From assembly GCA_002212725.1 (NCBI GenBank), contig MTCR01000065.1, forward strand, positions 1 through 42,219: 42,219 nt of DNA, in the 5' to 3' direction. Source of the DNA: Sphingobacteriales bacterium TSM_CSM. Lineage in GTDB: Bacteria > Bacteroidota > Bacteroidia > Chitinophagales > UBA2359. The translations under genes and the position numbers were made by a program. Numbering within the stretch: position 1 is the stretch's first letter; every line of letters starts with the position of its first letter. Shown piece by piece: positions 1-6,607 of the stretch. The notes beneath the pieces are model-generated. The model worked only from the letters and a program-made list of their open reading frames with translations, made no database searches and was not told the DNA's origin.

Positions 1-32
1 TTAGCTGCTTTGCGCGTCTGATTAGAAAAGTT

Positions 33-177
33 CGCATAATTGCCGCCAACGGTTTGGCGCTTGGCGCAGTGGCGGACATCGAAGCAATACATTGTCAACC
101 TGAACTAAAGTTTGATAGATGCAAAAAACTTCAAATATGCACGCCACCCGCCATTGCTGCCAAACGCCTGTTATGGG
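33..177. repeat. attC-like imperfect inverted repeat
   Basis: Two arms, about 33-75 and 142-177, are imperfect reverse complements. Read inward, each starts with a CATAA-type end (CGCATAATTG at 33; CCCATAACAG on the minus strand from 177), then carries GTTTGGC and ends in TGGCGG. A roughly 66-base loop separates them. The element starts seven bases past the stop codon of the minus-strand lipoprotein gene, which is where integron attC sites sit. The canonical GTTRRRY/RYYYAAC boxes are not clearly present, so it could also be a MITE-like or REP-like hairpin. Confidence 0.5.
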
Positions 178-183
178 CTGGTT

Positions 184-501
184 TTATTTTCTTTTAGCTT
201 TCACTTTGATGGTTTGTGTTGTCACAATACCACCTGTCAAACCGCTAATTAGAAAATCTCCTACATTGAATCTTGTAATAACTTCACAGTTGCCGTCACC
301 TGGAGTATTTACACTTGCTCTACCTAAAGGCATAAGTCCCCAAAACAACCAAATTTGTTTTCCTTTGGCGTAAGTGTATTCATTTCCTTGTGTTTCTCTG
401 TAAGCACCTACACTTGTTTTTGTTGTCATGCAAGAAGTAAGTGTCGATGAAACTGTGATTGCTAAAAGTCCAACTAGCATTAGTGATTTAATTTTCTTCA
501 T
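184..501 (-). CDS. small predicted lipoprotein
   Basis: This 105-residue protein starts with a lysine-rich N-terminus and a hydrophobic stretch ending in the lipobox LTSC (Cys24), so it should be lipidated and anchored in the envelope. The mature part is only about 80 residues; a middle segment contains KGKQIWLFWGLMPLG and a glycine-rich run GLTGGIVTTQT, and the end is basic (KVKAKRK). This resembles small Bacteroidota lipoproteins of unknown function. It lies on the minus strand behind a 42-aa gene, and a duplicated leader block sits just before its start. An attC-like repeat follows its stop. Base composition is more AT-rich than the neighbouring tex gene, in line with acquired DNA. No function can be assigned. 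Confidence 0.75.
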   Translation of the reverse strand: MKKIKSLMLVGLLAITVSSTLTSCMTTKTSVGAYRETQGNEYTYAKGKQIWLFWGLMPLGRASVNTPGDGNCEVITRFNVGDFLISGLTGGIVTTQTIKVKAKRK

Positions 502-517
502 TTTTTTGTTTTTAAAA

Positions 518-579
518 GTCTGTCTTACTCTTTTGGATTTTCAGTTACTCCCTGTTTTTGAAGTGGTTTACTTGTCTCC
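518..579 (-). repeat. leader-block repeat, copy B
   Basis: Read on the minus strand this block runs from GGAGACAAG to GAGTAAGACAGAC and ends about 17 bases before the lipoprotein start codon. It aligns along its length with copy A (738-794), which sits in the same place before the 42-aa gene; both contain AACTGAAAA followed by CCAAA and GAGTA. It may carry the ribosome-loading region or be the remnant of a duplicated gene end. Confidence 0.5.
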
Positions 580-591
580 ACTTTGTTTTTT

Positions 592-720
592 TTACTTTTT
601 CTTGGGTGTTGGCGAAGGCTTAGGTGTCGGCTTAGGTGCTGGGCTATTACCCCTTTTTGGTCCTGATGGATTACCTGTTTTGCTTGGCCAATTTGGATTT
701 GTTCCTGTTTTTTTTGCCAT
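592..720 (-). CDS. 42-aa Lys/Pro-rich small protein
   Basis: A short minus-strand frame encodes 42 residues. It begins MAKKTGTNPNWPSKTGNPSG and ends in a Pro/Lys tail of repeated PKP/TPKP units closing with PKKK. There is no signal peptide or hydrophobic segment, so it should be a soluble, very basic and probably disordered protein. The N-terminal TGTNPN..SKTGNPSG pattern resembles small uncharacterised proteins I associate with Bacteroidota genomes, which is the main argument that it is real. The duplicated leader block ends 17 bases before its ATG. A competing 44-aa frame (671-805, minus) overlaps it and looks less protein-like. Confidence 0.5.
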   Translation of the reverse strand: MAKKTGTNPNWPSKTGNPSGPKRGNSPAPKPTPKPSPTPKKK

Positions 721-737
721 AAATAATTGGGTTAATT

Positions 738-794
738 GTTGTCCTACTCGTTTGGCTTTTCAGTTCCGCCCCGTTTATTTGGTTTCTGGTCTCC
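738..794 (-). repeat. leader-block repeat, copy A
   Basis: Minus-strand block from GGAGACCAG to GAGTAGGACAAC, immediately upstream of the 42-aa gene. It matches copy B (518-579) base for base over most of its length, allowing a few small gaps. In one frame it encodes a hydrophilic tail ending KRGGTEKPNE-stop; the equivalent frame of copy B ends KQGVTENPKE-stop. The repeat could therefore be a duplicated gene end instead of a pure regulatory element. Confidence 0.5.
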
Positions 795-898
795 AATTTT
801 TTCATAGTTGTCAAGGTCTATGAAGTATCGTAAAACTGACTAAATGTTTTTTTGTCTGCCGCTTTCACGTTTTGGTGTCTTTGTTTAAACTTGCCCAT
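744..898 (-). pseudogene. possible frameshifted small gene
   Basis: On the minus strand an ATG at 898 opens MGKFKQRHQNVKAADKKTFS and stops at 818. A second frame, open from 839 to 744, reads RYFIDLDNYEKIGDQKPNKR and ends TEKPNE, with no start codon of its own. Joined by one frame change near 825-835, the two would give a hydrophilic protein of roughly 50 residues. This could be a broken gene, a sequencing error or chance. The evidence is weak and no function is suggested. Confidence 0.2.
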
Positions 899-905
899 AA
901 CTACG

Positions 906-959
906 AACTATACGCACCTTTTGTTCGCATATACACCTTAACAAGCGGCATATACGAAC
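906..959. repeat. palindromic/direct repeat cluster
   Basis: GTTCGCATATACACC (923-937) and GGCATATACGAAC (947-959) form an inverted repeat with few mismatches around a 9-base loop. A related TATACGCACC lies just before it (about 910-919). It sits between the tex 3' end and the first small minus-strand frame, so it could be a promoter-proximal operator, a hairpin boundary of the small-gene island, or part of another mobile site. Confidence 0.35.
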
Positions 960-1016
960 CCTCCTCGCAAACATACAAAATATATCCCAATTGCAACCCT
1001 TAAATGCGTTATTTTT

Positions 1017-3140
1017 TTATTGTGCCTGTTTAATACTCAGGTTAATGCGTTTTCGGGCAATATCAACGCCAATTACCTTTACCCGAACTTTTTGCTGTAC
1101 TTTCAGTTCGGTTTTGGGGTCTTTAATAAACTTGTTGGCAATTTCGCTTACGTGTACCATCCCGTCCTGGTGAACGCCCACATCAACAAAGGCGCCAAAG
1201 TTGGTAACGTTGGTAACAATGCCGTTCAGTACCATGCCTTCCTGCAGGTCTTCTATGCTGTTAATGCCTTCGGTAAATTCAACGGCTTCAAACTCGCTGC
1301 GGGGGTCGCGGCCGGGTTTTGCCAGTTCCTGCATAATGTCGGTGAGGGTGGGTAAGCCCACTGTGGAGGTAATGTATTGTTGAAGGTCTATGCTGTTGCG
1401 CAACTGCGGGTTGTTTACCAAATCTACTACCGTGCACCGGGTATTTTTTGCCATGGATTCTACAACGGCAAAACTTTCGGGGTGTACGGCGCTGGCATCG
1501 AGCGGGTTTGCTGCATCGGGTATTCTTACAAAACCGGCTGCCTGTTCAAAAGATTTGGGCCCAATGCCGGGCACTTTTTTCAAATCTGCCTTGCGCGAAA
1601 AAGCGCCGTTTTGGTTGCGGTACTCCACAATATTTTGTGCCAGTTTATTACCCAACCCCGATACATAGGTGAGCAGTTGCTTGCTGGCGGTGTTTATGTT
1701 TACCCCAACGCTGTTTACGCAACTCATTACCACATCATCAAGCGATTGTTTGAGCAGGGTTTGGTCCACATCGTGCTGGTACTGCCCTACGCCTATGGAT
1801 TTGGGGTCTATTTTTACCAGTTCTGCCAGCGGGTCCATAAGGCGGCGGGCAATAGACACGGCGCCGCGCACGGTAACATCTTCATTTGGAAACTCTTCGC
1901 GCGCTACCTCGGATGCCGAGTAAACCGATGCGCCGCTTTCATTAACCATTACCACCTGTATGCCGGGCATTTGCAGGTTGCGTATAAAGTCTTCGGTTTC
2001 GCGGCCGGCAGTTCCGTTGCCTACTGCAATGGCTTCAATAGTAAACTGTTCGCACAGGTTGGTAATGGCGCTTACGGCTTCGTAGCGCTTTACGGTATTT
2101 TTTTCAAACGGGTAAATGGTGGTAAAGTGCAGCAGTTTTCCCTGCCGGTTAAGGCAAACCACTTTGCAGCCGGTGCGGTAGCCGGGGTCAATGCCCATAA
2201 TGTTTTTAGCGCCCAACGGCGGTGCCATAAGCAGGTGGCGCAGGTTATCGGCAAAAACAAAAATGGCTTCGCGGTCGGCTTTTTCTTTGGCTTCGCTGCG
2301 CACTTCTGCTTCCAATGAGTATTTCATAAGGCGTTTATAGGCATCTTGCACGGCGGTTTTTACCTGTTCGCTGCACTCATTGTTGCCTTTTACAAAGGTT
2401 TTTTCCAGTATTGCAAGTGCCTGTTCAGAGTCGGGTTCTATATGAACGCGCAGTATTTGTTCTTCTTCGCCGCGCAGCATGGCCAGCAGCCGGTGCGAGG
2501 GGATGCGGTTCAGCGGCTCGCTCCACTCAAAATAATCTTTATATTTTGTGCCTTCTTCGGCTTTGTCTTTGTTTACTTTTGAGGTAATTTGTCCGCTTCG
2601 TTTAAACAGGTTGCGCAGCAGATTTCGGGCGCCGGCATCTTCGTTTACCATTTCGGCAATAATGTCGCGGGCGCCGGCAAGGGCTTCTTCGGGGGTGTTT
2701 ACCTCTTTTTGCGGGTTTACAAAGGTGGCGGCCAATGGCAGCAGTTGCAGCGGTTTTTGTTCCATTATGCGCAGCGCCAGCGGTTCCAGTCCTTTTTCTT
2801 TGGCAATTACGGCGCGGGTACGGCGTTTGGGTTTATAGGGCAGGTACAGGTCTTCCAGTTCGGCAAGTGTGGCGGCGGTTTCTACGGCGCGGCGCAGTTC
2901 GGGCGTTAGTTTTCCCTGCTCTTCAACGGTTTGCAAAATGTATTGGCGGCGGTGTTCCAGTTCGCGCAGGCGTTGTATGCCGTCGCGTATGGCGGCAATC
3001 TGCACTTCGTCTAAACTGCCGGTGGCTTCTTTGCGGTAGCGTGCCACAAAAGGTATGGTTGCTCCTTCATCGAGCAGCAATATGGTGGCAGCCACTTGCC
3101 GGGGCGAAATGCTTAATTCGCGGGCCAGCCGGTTTACCAT
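1017..3140 (-). CDS. tex: Tex-family transcription accessory protein
   Basis: Tex is a cytoplasmic nucleic-acid-binding protein linked to transcription and translation in bacteria. The N-terminal signature LLDEGATIPFVARYRKEATG is typical. It is followed by the helical Tex core, a YqgF/RNase H-like domain (IMGIDPGYRTGCKVV and later AVGNGTAGRETE), a helix-hairpin-helix region (KKVPGIGPKSFEQAAGF) and a C-terminal S1 domain (VLNGIVTNVTNFGAFVDVGV). At 707 residues it is near the usual family length. The longest frame begins at a TTG at 3188, but that codon lies inside the promoter -7 element, so I place the start at the ATG at 3140 (MVNRLARELSISPRQV), which also fits family N-termini. It is apparently transcribed alone. 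Confidence 0.95.
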   Translation of the reverse strand: MVNRLARELSISPRQVAATILLLDEGATIPFVARYRKEATGSLDEVQIAAIRDGIQRLRELEHRRQYILQTVEEQGKLTPELRRAVETAATLAELEDLYLPYKPKRRTRAVIAKEKGLEPLALRIMEQKPLQLLPLAATFVNPQKEVNTPEEALAGARDIIAEMVNEDAGARNLLRNLFKRSGQITSKVNKDKAEEGTKYKDYFEWSEPLNRIPSHRLLAMLRGEEEQILRVHIEPDSEQALAILEKTFVKGNNECSEQVKTAVQDAYKRLMKYSLEAEVRSEAKEKADREAIFVFADNLRHLLMAPPLGAKNIMGIDPGYRTGCKVVCLNRQGKLLHFTTIYPFEKNTVKRYEAVSAITNLCEQFTIEAIAVGNGTAGRETEDFIRNLQMPGIQVVMVNESGASVYSASEVAREEFPNEDVTVRGAVSIARRLMDPLAELVKIDPKSIGVGQYQHDVDQTLLKQSLDDVVMSCVNSVGVNINTASKQLLTYVSGLGNKLAQNIVEYRNQNGAFSRKADLKKVPGIGPKSFEQAAGFVRIPDAANPLDASAVHPESFAVVESMAKNTRCTVVDLVNNPQLRNSIDLQQYITSTVGLPTLTDIMQELAKPGRDPRSEFEAVEFTEGINSIEDLQEGMVLNGIVTNVTNFGAFVDVGVHQDGMVHVSEIANKFIKDPKTELKVQQKVRVKVIGVDIARKRINLSIKQAQ

Positions 3141-3185
3141 TTGTTCTGATAGTTGGTCGGTCAAGGTATAGGTATTTAGTTGGGG

Positions 3186-3217
3186 CAAAGATAGCAGTAT
3201 TTCGGGTAATGCGCAAA
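3186..3217 (-). promoter_or_regulatory. tex promoter (TTTG-N20-TATCTTTG)
   Basis: On the minus strand TTTG (3214-3217) is followed after 20 bases by TATCTTTG (3186-3193). This is an exact match to the Bacteroidota -33/-7 pattern. Transcription would start near 3178 and leave a leader of about 40 bases before the ATG at 3140. The element overlaps the upstream TTG frame start and rules it out. Confidence 0.7.
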
Positions 3218-3311
3218 ACCCCGATTACCGGAGCAGGCAGGTGTAAAAATGGAAGCCCTGAAATGAGCAGGCAGGCGGGCGCCGAAACAAAACTTCTCGT
3301 TTAGTGTGTGT

Positions 3312-3899
3312 TTACAAATATGCTCTCAAGGTAACTGAAATCCGCTTGCGGGTATATTTGGTAAAATTCGGCACTTCGTGCGTCCATAGTTCATTTGTAC
3401 TGTAAGGTATTACAATAACCTGCCCATTTGAAAATAAAAAGTCTTTGTAACCAGGTTTACCATAGGGGCGCATTCTGAAAATCCGTTCTTCCCCTAACGA
3501 AATGGTAACAATGGGGCTGTTATTGCATAAATCTCTGGTATCATCGCGGTGTGCGCCTATATAGTGTCCTTTTGTGCCATCGTACCAATTTACCAATATT
3601 CCGTTTAGTCTTTGGTCTATATGTGTTTGCGACCAATGCAAAAACAACTTCAACTCATCGGGAATTGGCAGGGAATTATTTTCAGCCCCTGTATAGCGGT
3701 AGTTTTTGCCATATGCTTGCTGCCATCTTGGCGTTGGCATGTTTTTTCCAAACATTTTAACGGTATGGTACCTATCGGGATGCAAAAACCACAGTTCGTC
3801 AAATTTGTCTTTGCTCAGGGTAAATGTTTCTACTGTTTTGCTTTGGTAAATACAGCAGACATCATCTAACGGTGTTTTGGAGAAGGTTTCTGCATTCAT
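3312..3899 (-). CDS. AlkB-like 2-oxoglutarate/Fe(II) dioxygenase
   Basis: This is a 195-residue cytoplasmic oxygenase of the AlkB fold. Members use Fe(II), O2 and 2-oxoglutarate to demethylate alkylated bases in DNA or RNA. The iron ligands are visible: HRD at 117-119 and His174 in ELWTHEVP. The 2-oxoglutarate-binding R-x5-R pair is Arg186/Arg192 in RKRISVTLRAYL. The nucleotide-lid region NGILVNWYDGTKGHYIGAH resembles the human ALKBH2/3-like branch more than E. coli AlkB. It is a single gene with the terminator of the upstream minus-strand gene in front of it. No Ada or LexA box was found, so inducibility is unknown. Confidence 0.9.
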   Translation of the reverse strand: MNAETFSKTPLDDVCCIYQSKTVETFTLSKDKFDELWFLHPDRYHTVKMFGKNMPTPRWQQAYGKNYRYTGAENNSLPIPDELKLFLHWSQTHIDQRLNGILVNWYDGTKGHYIGAHRDDTRDLCNNSPIVTISLGEERIFRMRPYGKPGYKDFLFSNGQVIVIPYSTNELWTHEVPNFTKYTRKRISVTLRAYL

Positions 3900-3923
3900 A
3901 AATACTCAATTTAGTTGCATGAA

Positions 3924-3948
3924 TAAAAAGCCCTCCAATTCGGCTTTC
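3924..3948 (-). terminator. rho-independent terminator
   Basis: On the minus strand AAAGCC (3942-3947) pairs with GGCTTT (27-32 of the same kilobase, 3927-3932), and the hairpin runs into a T-tract at 3925-3929. It lies downstream of the 132-aa membrane protein gene and just before the alkB-like gene, separating the two transcripts. Confidence 0.6.
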
Positions 3949-3977
3949 AATGCAATAACTCAGATTGTAATTAATCC

Positions 3978-4376
3978 TTAATTGGGGTTAGCCAACTTGC
4001 CGCCCAACCATGCAGCAGGCAGGTACAGAATAACGGCAGCCACCATCATCCACAAAGGGTGCGGAATGGCATAGAAATTGGAGGCAGCGCCGGCCAACAA
4101 CAGCAGCCCGGTAAGCAGGGCAGAAAGTTGCCACCCCTGCGGGTTAATTTTACCTGCCACAAAGCCGCCCGAAAACGAAGATAGCAGCCAAAAACATAGC
4201 ATTATGGCAAATACATGGGTTGGAATTGATTCGGCGTATGCCTGCAAAGCCTCTTGATTATTAAAATCGAAATTTGCCGGCGGGGCATAAATGAGGTGAG
4301 AAAGGTAATCTCCTGCAAAAACCACAATAGCGCCGGTTAAGGCACCGGCCAATACCGAAAGAAATATTTTTAACAT
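3978..4376 (-). CDS. small integral membrane protein
   Basis: A 132-residue inner-membrane protein with about four hydrophobic segments: FLSVLAGALTGAIVVFAG, a second around IMLCFWLLSSFSGGFVAG, a third around LLTGLLLLAGAASNF, and WMMVAAVILYLPAAWLGG. A soluble stretch of about 30 residues separates the first two. The glycine-rich GGFVAGKI and LGGKLA motifs recur in small Bacteroidota membrane proteins without known function. The longest frame starts at a TTG at 4397, inside a promoter -7 element, so the ATG at 4376 (MLKIFLSVL) is chosen. It has its own promoter and terminator. Function unknown. Confidence 0.75.
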   Translation of the reverse strand: MLKIFLSVLAGALTGAIVVFAGDYLSHLIYAPPANFDFNNQEALQAYAESIPTHVFAIMLCFWLLSSFSGGFVAGKINPQGWQLSALLTGLLLLAGAASNFYAIPHPLWMMVAAVILYLPAAWLGGKLANPN

Positions 4377-4393
4377 AATGTCGCTTTTTTTAC

Positions 4394-4421
4394 CCAAGAT
4401 AGCGGTTTTTTAAAAATGCAA
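4394..4421 (-). promoter_or_regulatory. promoter of the 132-aa membrane protein
   Basis: Minus strand: TTG (4419-4421), 17 bases, then TATCTTGG (4394-4401), one mismatch from TAnnTTTG. It covers the alternative TTG start codon and therefore supports the ATG at 4376. Confidence 0.45.
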
Positions 4422-4462
4422 CCGATGTTTACCCGAAAATTGTTTGAAAAGCAACCGGTGTA

Positions 4463-6232
4463 TCAGGGAATTATGGGCATTTTTTTACCGGTAAGCCAGT
4501 TTACAATCAGGCCTTTGTTGTCGGTCAGTTTGCCTATGTCGTAAAAGTTGGAGTAATCAAAAGAGCGTGCTGTTTTCATAGGAATACGTGAAACCGTTCC
4601 GGGCGGAAGGGGAGAAGCGTGGATGAGGTCAATTTCGGAGCCGTTGTAATACAGAAATCCCACATGGTAACTAAACCCGATGAAATACAACCCCTTTCCT
4701 TTTTGCGTAATGAGCGATTCAACTTCGGCGGGTGTTGTGCACCGGGTAAGGTGTTCGGGGGTGCTGAGGGTTTTTATAATGCCCTGGGCGCTTTGTTGGG
4801 CAAGTTTAATTCTGTCAATGTTCAGCCCTGCTTCGGTAAGCATGGTTGCCACAAAATAGCTGCAAGCAATACGGCCGCTGCCCGGGTTTGCCGAGGTTCC
4901 TTCTTTGTCGAAACCGGTGCCGTACCAGTAATACACAATATCGTTGGCAATAATATTTTCTAAGTAGCTGCCTGCCTGCCGCAGTATTTCGTTGGCTTCT
5001 TCTTCAGATTTTGCTTTTTTATAGGCTTTGGCATAGGCGTCGTGTTGTTTGCGCACATCTTCCAGGGTAAGCTGATAGGCTTCGCCAAGCGTAATTACCT
5101 TGCTTTCCAGCACTACTCTTTCAATGGGGGGCGCTTCGGCAGAAAGGTTGCTGTTGTTTGCAGGCGGCGGTGTGTTTTCCAGTTCATAATTGGTGTTGGG
5201 CGGCAGGGTTGGGTTGTCGGTTTTGGGTTGGGTATTTTGGTTTACCGGGGGTTCTGCTGCGTTGAGTTTGGGCTGCGGTTCCATTTCTTTTTGAGGAGGC
5301 AGGGCATTTGCGGGTTGCAGATTATTGTCAGAAGTTGGCTGTGCCAGTTGTATGAGCAGGGTTCCGCCGGGTGGTTGGTTGTCATCGGGTAAATCGGTGC
5401 GAACCCCTATTACCTTGGTGTTGTCAATTATTTCTATGCTGATGTTGCCGGCAGTTGCAGCATCGGCATCGCTCTGTAGGTTTACCTCGGGTTTGGCGGC
5501 AGGCTCATTGGCAGTTGTTTCTTTAACGGCAGCCGTTTCTTTTATTTCGGTTTCCAAAACCGGGGGCAGTTGTCCGGTATTGGGTGGCGTTGTTGGGGCG
5601 GTAGTTTCAATAACTGCCGGTACGTTTTGGGTTTGTTGCGTTACAGTGGGTTCAAACGGTGCAGGCTTTTTATCTTTTTTACCTTTTTTAGCGGCATTTT
5701 GCAGGCGCGTGGGCAATAGTATGGGTTCATCGGCAGTTGTTTTGTCGGTTTCGGTCAAAACAGGCGTATTTTGTGGCTCGGTTACAGGCCCGGGTTCTGT
5801 TGTTTGGGGGGGCAGTATGGCAGTTTGGTTGTTAATATCCGGCGGTTGAACAACAACGGGGTTGGCAGTTGGTGTATCATCGGTAATGTTGGGTGTTGAG
5901 GTTGGGGTTTGTTCAACTGTTTCGGGCGCCACATTGCCTGTGCCGGCATCTAAAAAAATGGTATCGGAAGGCAGCGCTACATATTCGGTAACGGTAATGC
6001 GTTTTTTAAGCCATTGTCCGTTTACCACAACCGGGCGGCTGGTGGTATCGGTAATTTTCAGGGTGTTAATGATTATTGTCAGGCGCTCATTTACTTTAAC
6101 CGTATCTTTTACCAACACAGAGTCGCCGGGCAAATAATAACATAAAGCATAGTTTCTTGCTTCTGCTCCCGTAAGAGCATGGCAAAAAAACAGCGCAACA
6201 ATAACCGGAAAAACAATTAAGGAGTGCCTCAT
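4463..6232 (-). CDS. exported protein with NlpC/P60-like C-terminal domain
   Basis: This 589-residue protein has a signal peptide (LIVFPVIVALFFCHALTGAEA), a short N-terminal region of about 100 residues and then a very long Pro/Thr/Asn-rich, low-complexity linker (about 110-370), as in wall-spanning or surface proteins. The C-terminal domain of about 200 residues resembles NlpC/P60-type cysteine peptidases or amidases. The candidate nucleophile is Cys457 (RIACSYFVATML), with His523 (FSYHVGFLYY) and a third polar site at His538 (DLIHASP). It probably acts in the periplasm or on the surface, possibly on peptidoglycan; the substrate is inferred only. The gene appears monocistronic, transcribed divergently from lgt. 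Confidence 0.7.
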   Translation of the reverse strand: MRHSLIVFPVIVALFFCHALTGAEARNYALCYYLPGDSVLVKDTVKVNERLTIIINTLKITDTTSRPVVVNGQWLKKRITVTEYVALPSDTIFLDAGTGNVAPETVEQTPTSTPNITDDTPTANPVVVQPPDINNQTAILPPQTTEPGPVTEPQNTPVLTETDKTTADEPILLPTRLQNAAKKGKKDKKPAPFEPTVTQQTQNVPAVIETTAPTTPPNTGQLPPVLETEIKETAAVKETTANEPAAKPEVNLQSDADAATAGNISIEIIDNTKVIGVRTDLPDDNQPPGGTLLIQLAQPTSDNNLQPANALPPQKEMEPQPKLNAAEPPVNQNTQPKTDNPTLPPNTNYELENTPPPANNSNLSAEAPPIERVVLESKVITLGEAYQLTLEDVRKQHDAYAKAYKKAKSEEEANEILRQAGSYLENIIANDIVYYWYGTGFDKEGTSANPGSGRIACSYFVATMLTEAGLNIDRIKLAQQSAQGIIKTLSTPEHLTRCTTPAEVESLITQKGKGLYFIGFSYHVGFLYYNGSEIDLIHASPLPPGTVSRIPMKTARSFDYSNFYDIGKLTDNKGLIVNWLTGKKMPIIP

Positions 6233-6607
6233 TAAATTAGAACTTGCAGTACAGGTTTTAGGTCGGGTTTTTCTGAAAAATTAGTGGTTTCACTTATAAA
6301 CGCTAAAAGGGCACTGTTGAGTTTACAATTTGCTGACAAAAATAGAAAAAAAATCTTTTTTATTCATTCTGCCGGCAAAAACATAAGTTATAAATGCCTT
6401 TTGCGTTCAAAGAACCCCCGAATGTATAAATTAGTTGGAAACGGTTAGCAAAAATGCGTATTTTGCAGCCCCATTTCAGGCAAATGCCGGAAATAGCAAT
6501 TTGGCTACTAAATTAGCACAAAAAACTGACTTAATCAAATAATTCAAACACAATTTTAAAATTACCGGCTTAACTGCCATTTTCTGTTTATCAGCCTATT
6601 TTAATCT
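6233..6607. other. divergent intergenic region upstream of lgt
   Basis: This 375-base AT-rich gap separates the minus-strand NlpC-like gene and plus-strand lgt. It holds one recognisable plus-strand promoter (6435-6465). A TAATTTTTC on the minus strand may serve the other gene, but the match is weaker. No RNA gene, small frame or repeat was seen. Confidence 0.5.
6435..6465 (+). promoter_or_regulatory. probable lgt promoter
   Basis: TTGG (6435-6438), 20 bases, then TATTTTG (6459-6465). This is close to the TTTG/TAnnTTTG pattern but one base short in the -7 spacing. It would give an untranslated leader of about 135 bases before the ATG at 6608. Confidence 0.4.

Noticed and set aside
671..805. 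44-aa minus-strand frame starting MKKLETRNQ
   Set aside because: It overlaps the 42-aa gene in another frame and the leader repeat, and it has no recognisable family pattern. It cannot be fully excluded.
428..823. 131-residue plus-strand open frame rich in Phe/Leu/Gly
   Set aside because: It runs antisense to the lipoprotein 5' end and the 42-aa gene. Its odd Gly/Leu composition is the mirror of the Pro/Lys codons on the other strand, and it has no start context.
1377..2318. 313-residue plus-strand open frame
   Set aside because: It is a shadow of tex on the opposite strand; tex is well supported by its motifs.
3141..3188. TTG start of tex at 3188
   Set aside because: The codon lies within the -7 promoter element, and family homology starts near the ATG at 3140.
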